The notes beneath the pieces are model-generated. The model had not been told where the DNA came from. It searched no databases and worked only from the letters and a program-made list of their open reading frames with translations. Positions 45,697 to 56,777 of a DNA stretch of 64,000 nucleotides are shown one piece after another (the first letter of the stretch is position 1; every line of letters starts with the position of its first letter). A program made the translations under genes and the position numbers. The DNA lies in the NCBI GenBank assembly GCA_025093555.1, contig JAIWNF010000025.1:558001-622000 (forward strand), read 5' to 3'. The DNA comes from Circinella umbellata. Its lineage: Eukaryota; Mucoromycota; Mucoromycetes; Mucorales; Lichtheimiaceae.

Positions 45697-47578
45697 CAAA
45701 GATACGTAAACTGCTTGAACATAAGTACATTGGCATAAATGGGAGTCATAAACGCAAACATCAATACATGCTATATCTGCTTATTATCAAGGTAATAAGA
45801 ATTCAATGATTAAATGTTCATAATCGAGACAAGTAATAATAAAGGATTTGTGATTGTGATTGTGATTATCAGCAAAACTTGTTAATTTTCTTTAAACATC
45901 CTGCCTACTTTCTTCACACTACACATATTATCCTAGACCAAATACTACATGAGGCCATATCTCTTTATCTAGTTTTTCTTTCTCTTATGACACTTCTCCC
46001 ATTCTACTTACGTACAGGGTTTGTTTTATAGTTCTGAAACATTTTTGATGTACCTCGAACAATTATGTCAAACCTGATCCTGTTTCAAAGGAGCAGACTT
46101 TAAATATTAAACAATATGTTCATTGTAAATCGACTGTCACAAACCTATAATACTGATACAGACAGTAAGGTATTATTTGATAGAAAACGTGTACAGATTA
46201 TGCCATTTTATACTGAGGAGATTCATTATAGCAGTTCGTTTGTACTCTCTAGCTAATATTCTGCATAAAAAATGCCTCATAATGCTATCATGCCTGTTAA
46301 TATATGTTATAGGTCAGACTTTTCAAAACATTTCACTTTCCAAACTAATGTTGTTAGTATTACCTCGGTGATCGCTGCCTTTTTTTTAAGGTACAGTACC
46401 TAAAGTAGAAGCATTCAAATAAACATATATATTATATTGAGCTACAACTATTATTACTACCAGTTATTTTCATTTGTACATGCCAATAATTAGCGTCGGT
46501 GCAATAGCAAGAAATTTTTAGTTGAAACGATTGGGGCTTGATCTATTGAAGAGTAGTCCTACAATTTCTTCACAGTTCAGTAACGGGAAGTTGACCAATA
46601 AAAACTGTAATTTTTTTCTGTAGTGATTCACCATGGTTGGGCTTTTTTTTTTACTTTTCGATTAAATACGTATATATACTTCGAGAGGAATCAGTATTAG
46701 TTGGTGTTGTACCGTTAGTAATATAAAGGGATAATTTGTATGAATAAAAAAAGAATTTTTTTAAATTTTTTGTCACGGGTCTCGATGAACGAGTATATGA
46801 ACCTAATATACACAATTCAAGGTGCTTTTAATAAAAAAAATACCCTATAAAATTTTGTACCTAATGGGAACGGGTGGTTGTTATTATCATTAGTCGTCTG
46901 GCCACTAATTATATTCAATAATAATAAATAGTAGTCGTGGAAATAAAGGTAGAAGATTTATACAAGAAAGGATATCTTCCTCATACAGAAAACTAATTAA
47001 TTTTTTTATACGTATTCGATAAATCCACTTTTGTCTATTCTTGTTGTACAAATGAAACACAAGACAATTGTTAGTTTTATTATACCATTATTAAGTTGTG
47101 GCCCATATTACTTGAAGAATTGGTTTTTGAAATAGCAACAATGGTGTTCTTCTGAGTTGTATCCATATATTTTATACTACTACGATATAATACAAAAGCT
47201 AATGTATTTTTTTTTCGTAATAATGGATGTTGTAATGTATATATTTTACCACTACTAGATTGTTACACTTTGTAATGTTTGACGATTATTTTGCGGAAAT
47301 GTATGCCATTGCTTTCTACGAAAAAAAAAAGATGATATATATCACAAACTACGGAAGAAGTCTAAAGATATATACTGATATTATCGCAAGATTAAAAAGT
47401 CTATGTATGCATCCATCTCAGTAAATACCCACGTTCAGTTAATAATCTTAATATTTTTGCATGTGTTTTGGTGACACCGTATATGGTATACATTCCAATT
47501 TATCATGAAAAACAAAACAACACGGTACATGTCCAAAAATCGATAACGTCAACGTAGTAGAGAAGAAATATCAGATAG
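45697..47578. other. Intergenic region left of the KDZ transposon
   Basis: A+T-rich with no supported gene. A GTGATTGTGATTGTGATTATC micro-repeat lies at 45850-45871. The frames at 46177-46371 and on the minus strand near 47503 have no features. Confidence 0.45.
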
Positions 47579-47585
47579 CTAATAT

Positions 47586-47792
47586 CACCTAATTTATAAA
47601 GATAGCTCGATCCTAAACCTAATATGCTATCGGATTGAATGGCAGGTTTGGAACCAGAAAAATTCAAAAAATTAACCGTCACTTTTGTTCCTGTCTGCAT
47701 TACAATTTGGTTGCCCAGAATAAACTATAATTCTTTCTCCTTTTTCTTTTTTTTTACTGCCATATTTTTTAAATCGCTCCATCTTCGAAATG
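47586..47792 (+). repeat. KDZ terminal inverted repeat, left
   Basis: Starts CACCTAATTTATAAAGATAG and ends CGCTCCATCTTCGAAATG, the ATG being the start codon of the accessory gene. Contains a T+C-rich tract (TTCTTTCTCCTTTTTC) and an A+T-rich stretch just before the ATG, which look like promoter and transcription start sequence. Differs from the right repeat by a two-base change near position 22, a change in an A-run and one T in the T-run. Confidence 0.95.
47620..47789 (+). promoter_or_regulatory. Promoter/5' UTR of the accessory gene within the inverted repeat
   Basis: Inferred: the repeat runs up to the ATG, so the promoter, transcription start and 5' leader must lie inside or outside it. 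A pyrimidine-rich tract at 47733-47759 precedes an A+T-rich TATTTTTTAAATC 25 bp upstream of the start. Confidence 0.5.
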
Positions 47793-48940
47793 AATGAACA
47801 AGTCGACCCTCAAACTATCCTAACACGCTACTCTGAGCTCAGAAGCAAAGCTGGAAATCTTTCATCTGATGAACAACTTGAGTTTGTACAGGTTGCGGAC
47901 TGGTGTATTAAGATAGCAGTTCAGGGGTTTCAGCAACTTCAACGGCCAACGGTGGAAACGGGAACAGAAGCACAAACAGGAGGAAGTATGCTTAATAACG
48001 AAGAAGAGGATATCCATAACCCAGAGATGGATAAAAACCAAGAATTAGCTGACAATCTTGTTGAGCAAGCTAAAGAAAAACTTGAAAATGCAAAATGGGA
48101 CATTGTGGATAGATGTAGTTTTCCAATCGAAAAGGTCGAGAGAATGTTTGGGAGTACGGTTGTGAAGCTATTCTCCCATTCAAAAGCTCATAATACATGG
48201 ACTCACTTTGTTTATGAAAAGCGAAAAGAGCTTGCAGGTAAATGAAACGAAGTAATATATGACGAGTTTTCATAATATCAGATAATTAATGTACTAACGT
48301 TTGAAATGAAAAGCCAAATATGATGTTGATAATCCAGATATATCAAAATCTCACCAAAATGATAAGATAAAGGTAGCTTGGGTAAATAAAGAAGTTGGAA
48401 GAGCTTATAATGCAGTCAAAGCAGATAAAAATGAGTTCAAGGCACTGGAAGATCGAACAAAATCCTATAATAAGGCAAACGGGATGTCTGGTAAAGTTGA
48501 TGATATGACAGAGAAGCAGAAGAAGATGATGGCAGAGGATACGATTGAAATTTTACGCAAAAATGTTCAACGTGTTAAGGAATTGACAGGACTTGAATCT
48601 CTAGTCATATTTGGTTCTCCAAAATACCGCAGCGGTTGGAAACTGCGTCGCGTCGCAACAGGTAAGCACTGTTTATAATATAAAGTACATTATTTTGATA
48701 TATGCGTATGTACATGTACTTTTTAGATCTTGGAATTCAATTTATGGATGAAATGAATGCAAAGAGCAACTCTGATAGTAACTTCTATGCGTTGCAAGAA
48801 CGATTTGACTATTTTTGCAAACCCCCGGCTTTTGACACATCCGTGTTAAGCAACAAAAGGACACGTATGTGTAATTATAAAAAAATAGGAAATGATGATA
48901 TTATTCTGACACATGTTTTATTTTAGGCACGTCCCAATAA
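47790..48940 (+). CDS. KDZ accessory protein with an HMG-box-like segment
   Basis: Four exons, all in phase: 47790-48237, 48314-48661, 48727-48864, 48927-48940; 315 aa. The N-terminal ~110 residues are acidic and partly helical (EQLEFVQVADWCIKIAVQGF). A segment SKAHNTWTHFVYEKRKELA, then AWVNKEVGRAYNAVK, EFKALEDRTKSY, follows the pattern of an HMG-box (hydrophobic/aromatic first helix, W at the start of the second, Y and basic residues later), but with an insert. The C-terminus has YRSGWKLRRVAT and RFDYFCKPPAF and ends RTSQ. No catalytic motif seen. Its place opposite the transposase, with a shared repeat as 5' region, suggests a partner in DNA binding or regulation. HMG-domain companions of KDZ elements have been described in fungi; whether this is one needs a profile comparison. 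Confidence 0.75.
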
Positions 48941-51497
48941 ATCGTAACCTTGGTTGATATTTTGATAACCAATATATTTCTTTACATCCTTTCACATTTT
49001 TATTTATTTATACGTATTTAGTTTGTAATTTCATGATGAAGTTAGTTCAGTAGTAACAAATCCTATATTTTTAATGTTGAAGTATATATCTAGCAAGTGA
49101 CGCTAAACTGTTTTGGAATTACAGAACAATGTTCTTCTTTTTGCATCTATAAGATAAGTATACACGTGTTCCACCGTAAAGACACCCATAGCGTTTATGT
49201 AGACCGAATATGTATTGATAGATAGATGTAATATTACAATATGATGGAAAATAGGAAAAACGGTATTAGATGATGCTTTTTTTTCAACACTTTGAATAAA
49301 AATTATAAATACAACTACAATGTTTTTGTGATCTATTATTGTTTAGTATCTGAATTTGTATCAATATATTATATGATACATTGCAAAATAAACACACCAT
49401 AACCATTTTAAATTGTCAATCACCAGTTTATTACGCATTTACGTAGTGTAATATACCAACAATGTATTAGAGATGTTCTCTATTATTGAATAACACTCCT
49501 GTATTTTTATTTATAATTATCATGATGCTACTTATAAAATAACAAAATTTATTAAAGTATTACTTAAGGCGATACATAGAATCGTATTCTATTAGACTTT
49601 ATTTTTTATGTATCCACTGATACATACATGAAAGCAGATACGTAAACAGTTTGTGCGGTATTATATCCTAGATAAGACACTGAAGATAGTGTAAGCTGTA
49701 TGTTGTAACATTATAGCTGTCATACGTATCGATAGAAAATAAACATGAAAGAACAAGAGTGTAGATAACAAAGCAATTTTTATGAGAACGGATAGTTTCA
49801 TATAACGTAGCGTAATAAAAGATACTTTTCTAATCAGAAACAAGTCTGTGTTAATATTCTTTAATACAAAATTCTTTTTCTGCTGTATTTTTTATTTATT
49901 ATATACGTAATATCAGTATTGTAATTATCTAAGGATAAAATCCATTTATGATATCACAATTATTATGTTCCAATAGGACCAACAGAACCAGTTATCAAAA
50001 ATAGATAGATCAAGTGTTACAATGTGCAGGTAAATTTAACTTGGATACCTAAGAGCCCACGTAGAAATTATAAAAAAAACATTGATTACATGTAATTATC
50101 AATTAGAATATAAAATAGATATAAACAAGAAACCTTTCTTTCTTGAGTAAATATTCAGTTGTCTAATACAATATTTTAGTTCACTTACTCTTATTTTCTA
50201 TTTCTTCCCACAGCAACAGGATTGCTTATTCATTGCTTTATTGATTATCAACTTAGCCAGATTCTCTTATTCTTATATTTTTCTTATAAGTTACGTATTT
50301 ATTATAACTTATTCCTTTTCCTGTAGTCATATCATTATTGATTATTTTTCTAACATGATATGGACAGATGCATATGCCGGACAGATTCTATCGACAAGAA
50401 TATATATTTATTTTTCTATACAAAAGAGATATATTTGAAAGTTGTTTGACTTAGAGTATGTCTACACACTGAAATATTATTATATCGGCTTCATTCGATG
50501 TATTTTGAAGAAAAGCAATTGATGTATTTATTGTATTTGGTTTAAGTCAGTAAATAATTATCCATGAGCCATGGTTATAACAATAAAATTACTGTAGTAA
50601 TAATTATGATAAAAGAATATTTATTATAGATGAAATACACGCGTAGTTCTGAATAATGATTCATAAAGAAAAGAAACTGATATATGTTCACATAATACAT
50701 AGCAACAAAAATTAGGCTACACACTATTACATATTCTTGGATTAATAATAATATACTCTCCTGGAATGGTACGTAATAGTAATAAATAGTATATATAACA
50801 CAGTTTGATTGAATTATAATAATATACGTACCATTAGGCATACTATTTATATTTAATTGGCTTCTAAAATTATAGATACGTACGATGCATAAAGATAGCT
50901 TTTATCGAGACACATGTATGACAGCTGTTGCTCTATAAATAAGTTAATTAAATGTTTAGATACATAATGGATAGAAATAAGTATAATTTGATCTATAAAA
51001 AAAAGAAACCCTACTGTTCAAGTTTCTACATATTTATACGTGACGTCTGATAAATTCTCGCTAGCATTCTAATATGTATCTCAAAATTGTTATTATTTCT
51101 AGGTATGTTAATTGGTTTATATATATTCCTTCACATTAAATATTACAGTAGACGACTGTAAGTTAGATACATCCAATTTGATTTGTATATAACATTAAGT
51201 ACACTAAATTAGCATATTAATTTATTGTCTTTTAAAAGCGTAGTAATTATTCTATCAAGTTATATAAAGAAAACGGAAGAGCAATAATTAAAAAAAAGTA
51301 TTGAGAATAATATTGAATAATAATATTGAATAGTAATAATAAATAATAATAGTATGCATGTTGTAAAATGAAACAGTAATTGAGAAGTGAAATAGGGGTA
51401 GAGTTGGTACAGAATAAGAATATGTAAAATTAACAACAGATACTTTTATATGTTTAATTTGAAGAATTGTATTCATGAGGTAGCATTTGTACCCACA
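48941..51497. other. Non-coding middle of the KDZ transposon
   Basis: About 2.5 kb of very A+T-rich DNA between the 3' ends of the two convergent genes. The frames at 49661-49843, 50241-50438 and 50575-50841 are Tyr/Ile/Phe-rich reading of A+T-rich sequence. I see no third gene, but a small RNA or degenerate gene cannot be excluded. Confidence 0.5.
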
Positions 51498-54400
51498 TTA
51501 TTCCATATCTTCATTTTCGGTAAGTTGTTCTGGTTGGGCGAGTAAACTAATTATTGAAGCTATATCATCATCATCGTCATCATCTGTGGTCGTATTCAAA
51601 TCGACTTCAGAAGTTTCCATATCAATATTGACATGATCGACCTCCACAGGCAATTGTTGTTCGTTATCAATGCCGTTTGCATCTATATAGTATTTTTCAA
51701 ATACTTTAACATCAACAGCCACATCGTCAGGTTCCCCATCCGATACCACCTGGAAAAGTAGATCACTTTGTCTTATAAACAGGTGGTGAACTTTTTCCAC
51801 TTTATGCTTCAACAACGTTTTTACACCTCGTTCCTCAAATTCGTTATTGTAACTATGCATATTATTCATTGCAAAACGTAATGCTGTAATTTGTTCTGAA
51901 AAAAACCGAGTGACATTTATGGCATCTTTCTATTAAATATCAAAGATGTTAAAAGATGTACAATATATACATATAAAGACATAAAAAGTAATATCAAAAC
52001 AAACCTTAAGCATGTACAACTCTTCAGTTGCTCTTTCACGAAGATGCATTGCAAGGTATGGGCGTCCTTCATTACCTAAAATATTGCACTCTCGACGAAA
52101 GGCGCTCTCTTTTTTCAAAATATCTTTTGTGATAAGTGCTATGTAAAGAACAATTGTAATAATAAGTATCTAGACTGTGATATTTAATTTAAGTAGCTTT
52201 CATGTAAGTACTAGATACTATACGTGATGTAGGATTATTGTTGTTGTATTCCTGGACAATATTGTCCACTTTCTTTAAAGCTTTACTAAGCTGTACTTGC
52301 ATCTCCATTGCCCGTTTATTACCTATCAAAGGTAAACAAAGAGTATTATTACATATTCTTTAGGTCTTGCTCTTATAAGATAAAACGTATAATATGTACC
52401 TAACCGTCCTCCATGCATGACTTCATTAAAACAATCATATGCTAAAACTGCTGCGCGTAATTTATCTTTTTCGTTCATTCTTCGGCTTCTCATATTCGAA
52501 CTTCTACCTTCAATAGTACCATACTTAAATTCTTCCCAATGGCGGGCTAATTCTTCAACGTCAATTCTGCGTAGCTTGTCATTCGAATCTTTAAGTATGT
52601 TTTTAGCTTTACCATACTTTTTGAAAATAATTCGTCCTATAAAATTTAAAAGAGTCAGTATTAAATTTTACTTCATTGTGGTAGAAGCAGATCATAATAA
52701 TTACCAAGTGATTTCAATTTTTGCTCGTGATAATGATCCGTAAGAATAGTAAAAAAAAGATGACGATTATATTCTGTCATATATCGAGTTGCAGTCACAA
52801 ATGGAGAGCAAACACTCCAGTACCTGTAGCATCAAAAGGATAGTTTAGTTAAACGAATAAAAAACTGCTTTAATAAAAATGAAAAAAAAAGATTGAATAT
52901 TCTATAAAACATGAAATCTAATTGTTGCGTTTTTTGCTTTTAATACCTCTCACAATCTTCACCATCCACTAATCCAATTCCTTTGACAACTTTTGGATTA
53001 AATGCCACCTGGCATGGAGCATCATGACCATAAACATGAAAGGCACCAATGGCACGAGGGACATTTGCCAAATCGGATAATTGAGGAGTGTGCTTTATGC
53101 AATATATGTATTAGAATCATCAATCTTTATAAATAACTACAAATAGTTATATTACCTTTAGTCCTTTTCCCATTTTACATGCCACATCATATAATATTGC
53201 AATGTTATTTCCATATGTGTTTTTAATCTGATATAAAACACTCAATGGATAATCAGCTTTTTCTCCCGTTGTGTTCATGTCCATAAGAGACAAAACAAAA
53301 GAATGACGGGAGCACATTGTCATGAATACACCAGTAGTAGGGACAGACTTTCTTTTTATACCAGTTTTCGATAATGACTTCCATCCATCACAAGCAATAT
53401 TATCATAGTTATATGATCTTTGTGTTGTAAGTTGAATCGAATCATTAGATAAACTAAATTCAGTCCTAACATTTGTAACAGATGATTGTGGCTGCTTCAT
53501 GAATAAGTATATTAGTCTTTTGACATACCCATTAAAAAATGTAATTACGTAGTAATAATCTTATTCGTCTTACTTTATTTCCAGGTGATAATATATTAGT
53601 ATTTGCTTTCCACAAGGTATTCACAGTTTCTGCACATGGATCATTAACAAAAGAGTGCGAAGTTTGATCTAATCTTTTTAATTGGAAGTTTCCATCTAAA
53701 GAAACCGGAACCATTAGGCCCTCCGATGCCTTTACGATTTAGTTAGAATATATAAGATATTTGGTTTATAATATAACGAATCAATAACTACCATGTAATC
53801 ACAGAACGGGCATCTTCCCCGGGCTAATTTGCAAAATCCATTTATGTGGTCATCAACAAGCAGCTTAAACTTAGAGTAATTGAGTAATGCATGATACAGT
53901 GTATTTCTTAATGTAGCAGGGAGGTCCTAACATAAAACTTAAATGAGCTTTCGACCTTATGCAATTTACTCTCACTATACAAATCTTACAGTCTGATCAT
54001 AATCCGCCTTCATTAATTCAGCAATACTGTTAATAGGTGCACGAGCATATAATCTAACATTGTTATAGCAACGAAGTACATCAATATGTATCGCAATCTT
54101 TGTATCAGTCGGTGTGGTCGGAAAAAGTTGTTTTTCGAGCAACACGACTGGAAGAGAGCGAGATCCATCTGGACAATTGTCACAAAACGAAATGTCATGT
54201 TTACGTACACCTGTATTCCAATTTTTTTATTATCCTTAATCTTATTGCCCTTGGCATACCCTACTATCTCTCTGTCCCATAACATCTAATTTTTTATTGC
54301 TATTGTACTCACAAATGCTTTATCCAATTCATTGAACTACACATACCACATTTGAAAATACACACAACAGTTGCGGTTTTTTTCACGATACAACTACACT

Positions 54401-54881
54401 CAAATGTCGCTGGAGGATCTAATGTAGTAATATCAATATCGTTTTGACCAATACCACGAAAATATGCGTCTCTTAGCTTTGGAAGCAATTTAGCCCATTC
54501 TTCATCCAAAATTGTCTTTCTATTGTAACGTCGTTGTGCCCTTGGGAGTCTCTGACGCGTCTGTTGAGGAGTTGAGTTATCCTCTACGTCAGCATATCCT
54601 TCTTGTTCATTATTATGGGTATTACCATCGCCATAATCATAATCGTCAGTTCCAAAATCTTCAAAATAACAATCAGAACGGCTGTTTTGGGATTCCAGGA
54701 CCATTTCTCGTGAATGTTGAGACTCACGGTCCACAGTTAGAGGTTGCTGTTGTTGCTGTTGTCGTCTACGTCGCTGACGTTCCCGTTCTCTTTCGCGACT
54801 AGTGCTCCGCTTCATACGCTTCGACCCGTTGGCGACAATACTTATATACTCAGCACTGCTATCCGAATTATATAAAGACAT
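51498..54881 (-). CDS. KDZ transposase
   Basis: Eleven exons in phase: 54881-54347, 54210-53990, 53926-53792, 53729-53574, 53494-53156, 53092-52947, 52823-52705, 52636-52400, 52322-52224, 52138-52005, 51929-51498; 850 aa. The N-terminus has an Arg/Gln-rich stretch, then a cysteine cluster (TFECSCIV, VVCIFKC, FCDNCPDG) of the CxC type typical of KDZ proteins. The catalytic RNase H-like core has CPFCDYM, LDGNFQLKRLDQ, TTGVFMTMCSRHSFV, NTTGEKADYPLSVLY, ILYDVACKMGK (first-type acidic block), FHVYGHDAPCQVAFNP and GLVDGEDCERYWSVCSP (the D-G-E-x-x-E-R block). The C-terminus is acidic with a run of seven Asp. No stop or shift interrupts it. Start chosen at the first ATG, which is also where the inverted repeat ends. 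Confidence 0.93.
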
Positions 54882-55086
54882 TTCGAAGATGGAGCGATTT
54901 AAAAAATATGGCAGTAAAAAAAAAAGAAAAAGGAGAAAGAATTATAGTTTATTCTGGGCAACCAAATTGTAATGCAGACAGGAACAAAAGTGACGGTTAA
55001 TTTTTTAATTTTTTCTGGTTCCAAACCTGCCATTCAATCCGATAGCATATTAGGTTTAGGATCAGGCTATCTTTATAAATTAGGTG
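54879..55086 (-). repeat. KDZ terminal inverted repeat, right
   Basis: Reverse-complement partner of 47586-47792. The inner edge is the ATG (54881-54879) of the transposase, so both genes share one 5' region. Confidence 0.95.
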
Positions 55087-55093
55087 CTAATAT

Positions 55094-55737
55094 AACTATT
55101 TAATAATATATGTATTTTTCTTTTTTTTTTGTGTTACACATAATTTTAAGAGTTTTTGTGTAATATAACACAAGGACTCCTTAAAAAAATTATACAAACG
55201 AGGGCTCACCACATAGTTATTTTTTTTAATAAATAAACTGTAAATGAATCACCCGACCAAAAAACCAAACCATGTGACAATACACAAAAAAAAAATCTGT
55301 CTTTGTACGTATGAGTAAAAAAAAAAACTATGCTTTATGAAAATCTTTTTATTGAAAAAGAAAAAAAAAATATGTATGATGCAGTGAATGAATAATATGA
55401 ATGCAAAAAGAACAAAAAATGTATGAGATAATAATCTAAATGAAAACGAGGAGGTCAGAGGAGTTACAGGGCTTTTTTTAGGATTGTTTATGCTCTGGTT
55501 TTACAAAAGAGAGAAAGTAGAAGAGTGTATATAGTGTTTGTATTGTTATATAAAAATGGAATATATAGAAATAAAATGATAAGGAACAAAATTATTCGAT
55601 AGTTGATTTTTGTTTGTTATTGTTGAGATATGAGAATGTTGATGTCTTGGTATAATCTATGAATGAATCGTGCCGCGTGAATACAAAATATAAAGAAAAA
55701 GGAGAAAGAACGATTTTGTTTTGGGGGATGGTATGAT
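55094..55737. other. Spacer right of the KDZ transposon
   Basis: A+T-rich with several A-runs of 8-10. No gene seen. It is the 3' flank of the small gene on the minus strand. Confidence 0.45.
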
Positions 55738-55998
55738 TTATGCAGTGATAGTGGATGGAGCATCTGGAAGATCGGCAACGACAGCATTTCTTCGTCGTAA
55801 AGCATAAACAGGTACGTCAATCTTGTCAGTGGTATCCATGAAAAGAGTTGCAGTAGCGTTTGGACTTTTTTGGAGCCACTGGGATATACATCCTGCAGAT
55901 AAATATTGAACAGCTGATTCTAGAACTTGATCACCATCTTGAATTGAATAAGAATAAAAAGGTTCTTCAGTTGTGATGGTAGTGGTAAAGGAGTCCAT
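55738..55998 (-). CDS. Small uncharacterised 86-aa protein
   Basis: Single-exon frame starting MDSFTTTITTEEPFYSYSIQ and ending DLPDAPSTITA. It contains AVQYLSAGCISQWLQKSP and ATATLFMDTTDKIDVPVYAL and RRRNA. Composition is balanced and unlike the A+T-rich readings around it. No signal peptide, membrane segment or motif is recognised. A pyrimidine-rich stretch and about 780 bp separate it from HRQ1, which is transcribed the other way. It may be a lineage-specific protein. Moderate confidence from coding character only. Confidence 0.55.
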   Translation of the reverse strand: MDSFTTTITTEEPFYSYSIQDGDQVLESAVQYLSAGCISQWLQKSPNATATLFMDTTDKIDVPVYALRRRNAVVADLPDAPSTITA

Positions 55999-56777
55999 AA
56001 TGATTTATAAATAAAAGATAAGTGATGTTTTGGTTTTTAAATGAGATAGCTTTTTGTATGCGACTGAAAAAAAAAGTATGAGATAAAGAATTAAAAGTGG
56101 AAAAAAGGAAGTCCTTTATATAAGAAATTTTCAATGTGGAAACCAAAAAAAAAAGTGACTATCCCTTCCTTTCTCGATATGGTCAAGGTCATCTGCAGGA
56201 ACTATTTTCGGTTTTGTTCCACGTTCCACCTCCTTGCTCGTGGCCCAACTCTCCTCTTGCCACACATTACACACAACCTACAATATACTAAACTATAATA
56301 ACGCACGAACAAGAAGAGAAGTTATAAAAATATAACAAGTTCTTTCCCTTTTTATTAGAACCTCCTTTTTTTTTAGAATGCATATTTTCTTTTTATGTCA
56401 TTCTGTATGTCATTTATTTTATCACTTCTTGGCTTACTTTACCGCGTCATATATCTTTTTTTTATTTCTTATGCTATTTGTATAGCATAGCTCTACAATT
56501 GACTGCTGTTGTTATGGGAACCGAGTAAAAAAAAAAAGAGGGGGTGAGGATAGAAGATAAAAAAAAAAGAATGTTAGGGAAGCCAACCATGGTATCACTG
56601 ATGTGAAAAAAGAAGGTTACTGGCTTTCGGCTTGTTATGCAGATATGCGGATCTCTCTGACTTGTGCTACAACACTTGGCTTTTATTTGTTTGCTGAGGT
56701 CACACACACAAATCATGACCCATTCTTTTACCCATAAAAAAAAGTCATATGCTACATTTTTTTAATAATCAACCGCA
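55999..56777. promoter_or_regulatory. Divergent intergenic region (small gene / HRQ1)
   Basis: Holds the presumed promoters of the minus-strand 86-aa gene and of HRQ1. It includes a T+C-rich section (about 56159-56290). A CCAAC block and A-runs are seen but no element I can name. Confidence 0.4.

Larger units (their letters stand above)
47586..55086. mobile_element. KDZ (Kyakuja-Dileera-Zisupton) DNA transposon, apparently intact
   Basis: A 7,501-bp element. Terminal inverted repeats 47586-47792 and 54879-55086 differ at only about four to six positions in 207 bp. A perfect 7-bp direct repeat CTAATAT flanks it (47579-47585 and 55087-55093); Zisupton elements are known for 8-bp duplications, and 8 bp (GCTAATAT) is possible here if the terminal base is counted as flank. 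It carries two convergent genes, a transposase (51498-54881) and an accessory protein (47790-48940), both starting at the inner edge of an inverted repeat. Both open with no lesions in my exon models. Near-identical ends and intact genes point to a recent insertion. Confidence 0.92.

Noticed and set aside
49661..50841. Short Tyr/Ile-rich frames in the centre of the KDZ element
   Set aside because: Typical of random reading of A+T-rich DNA; no start context, splice sites or motifs.
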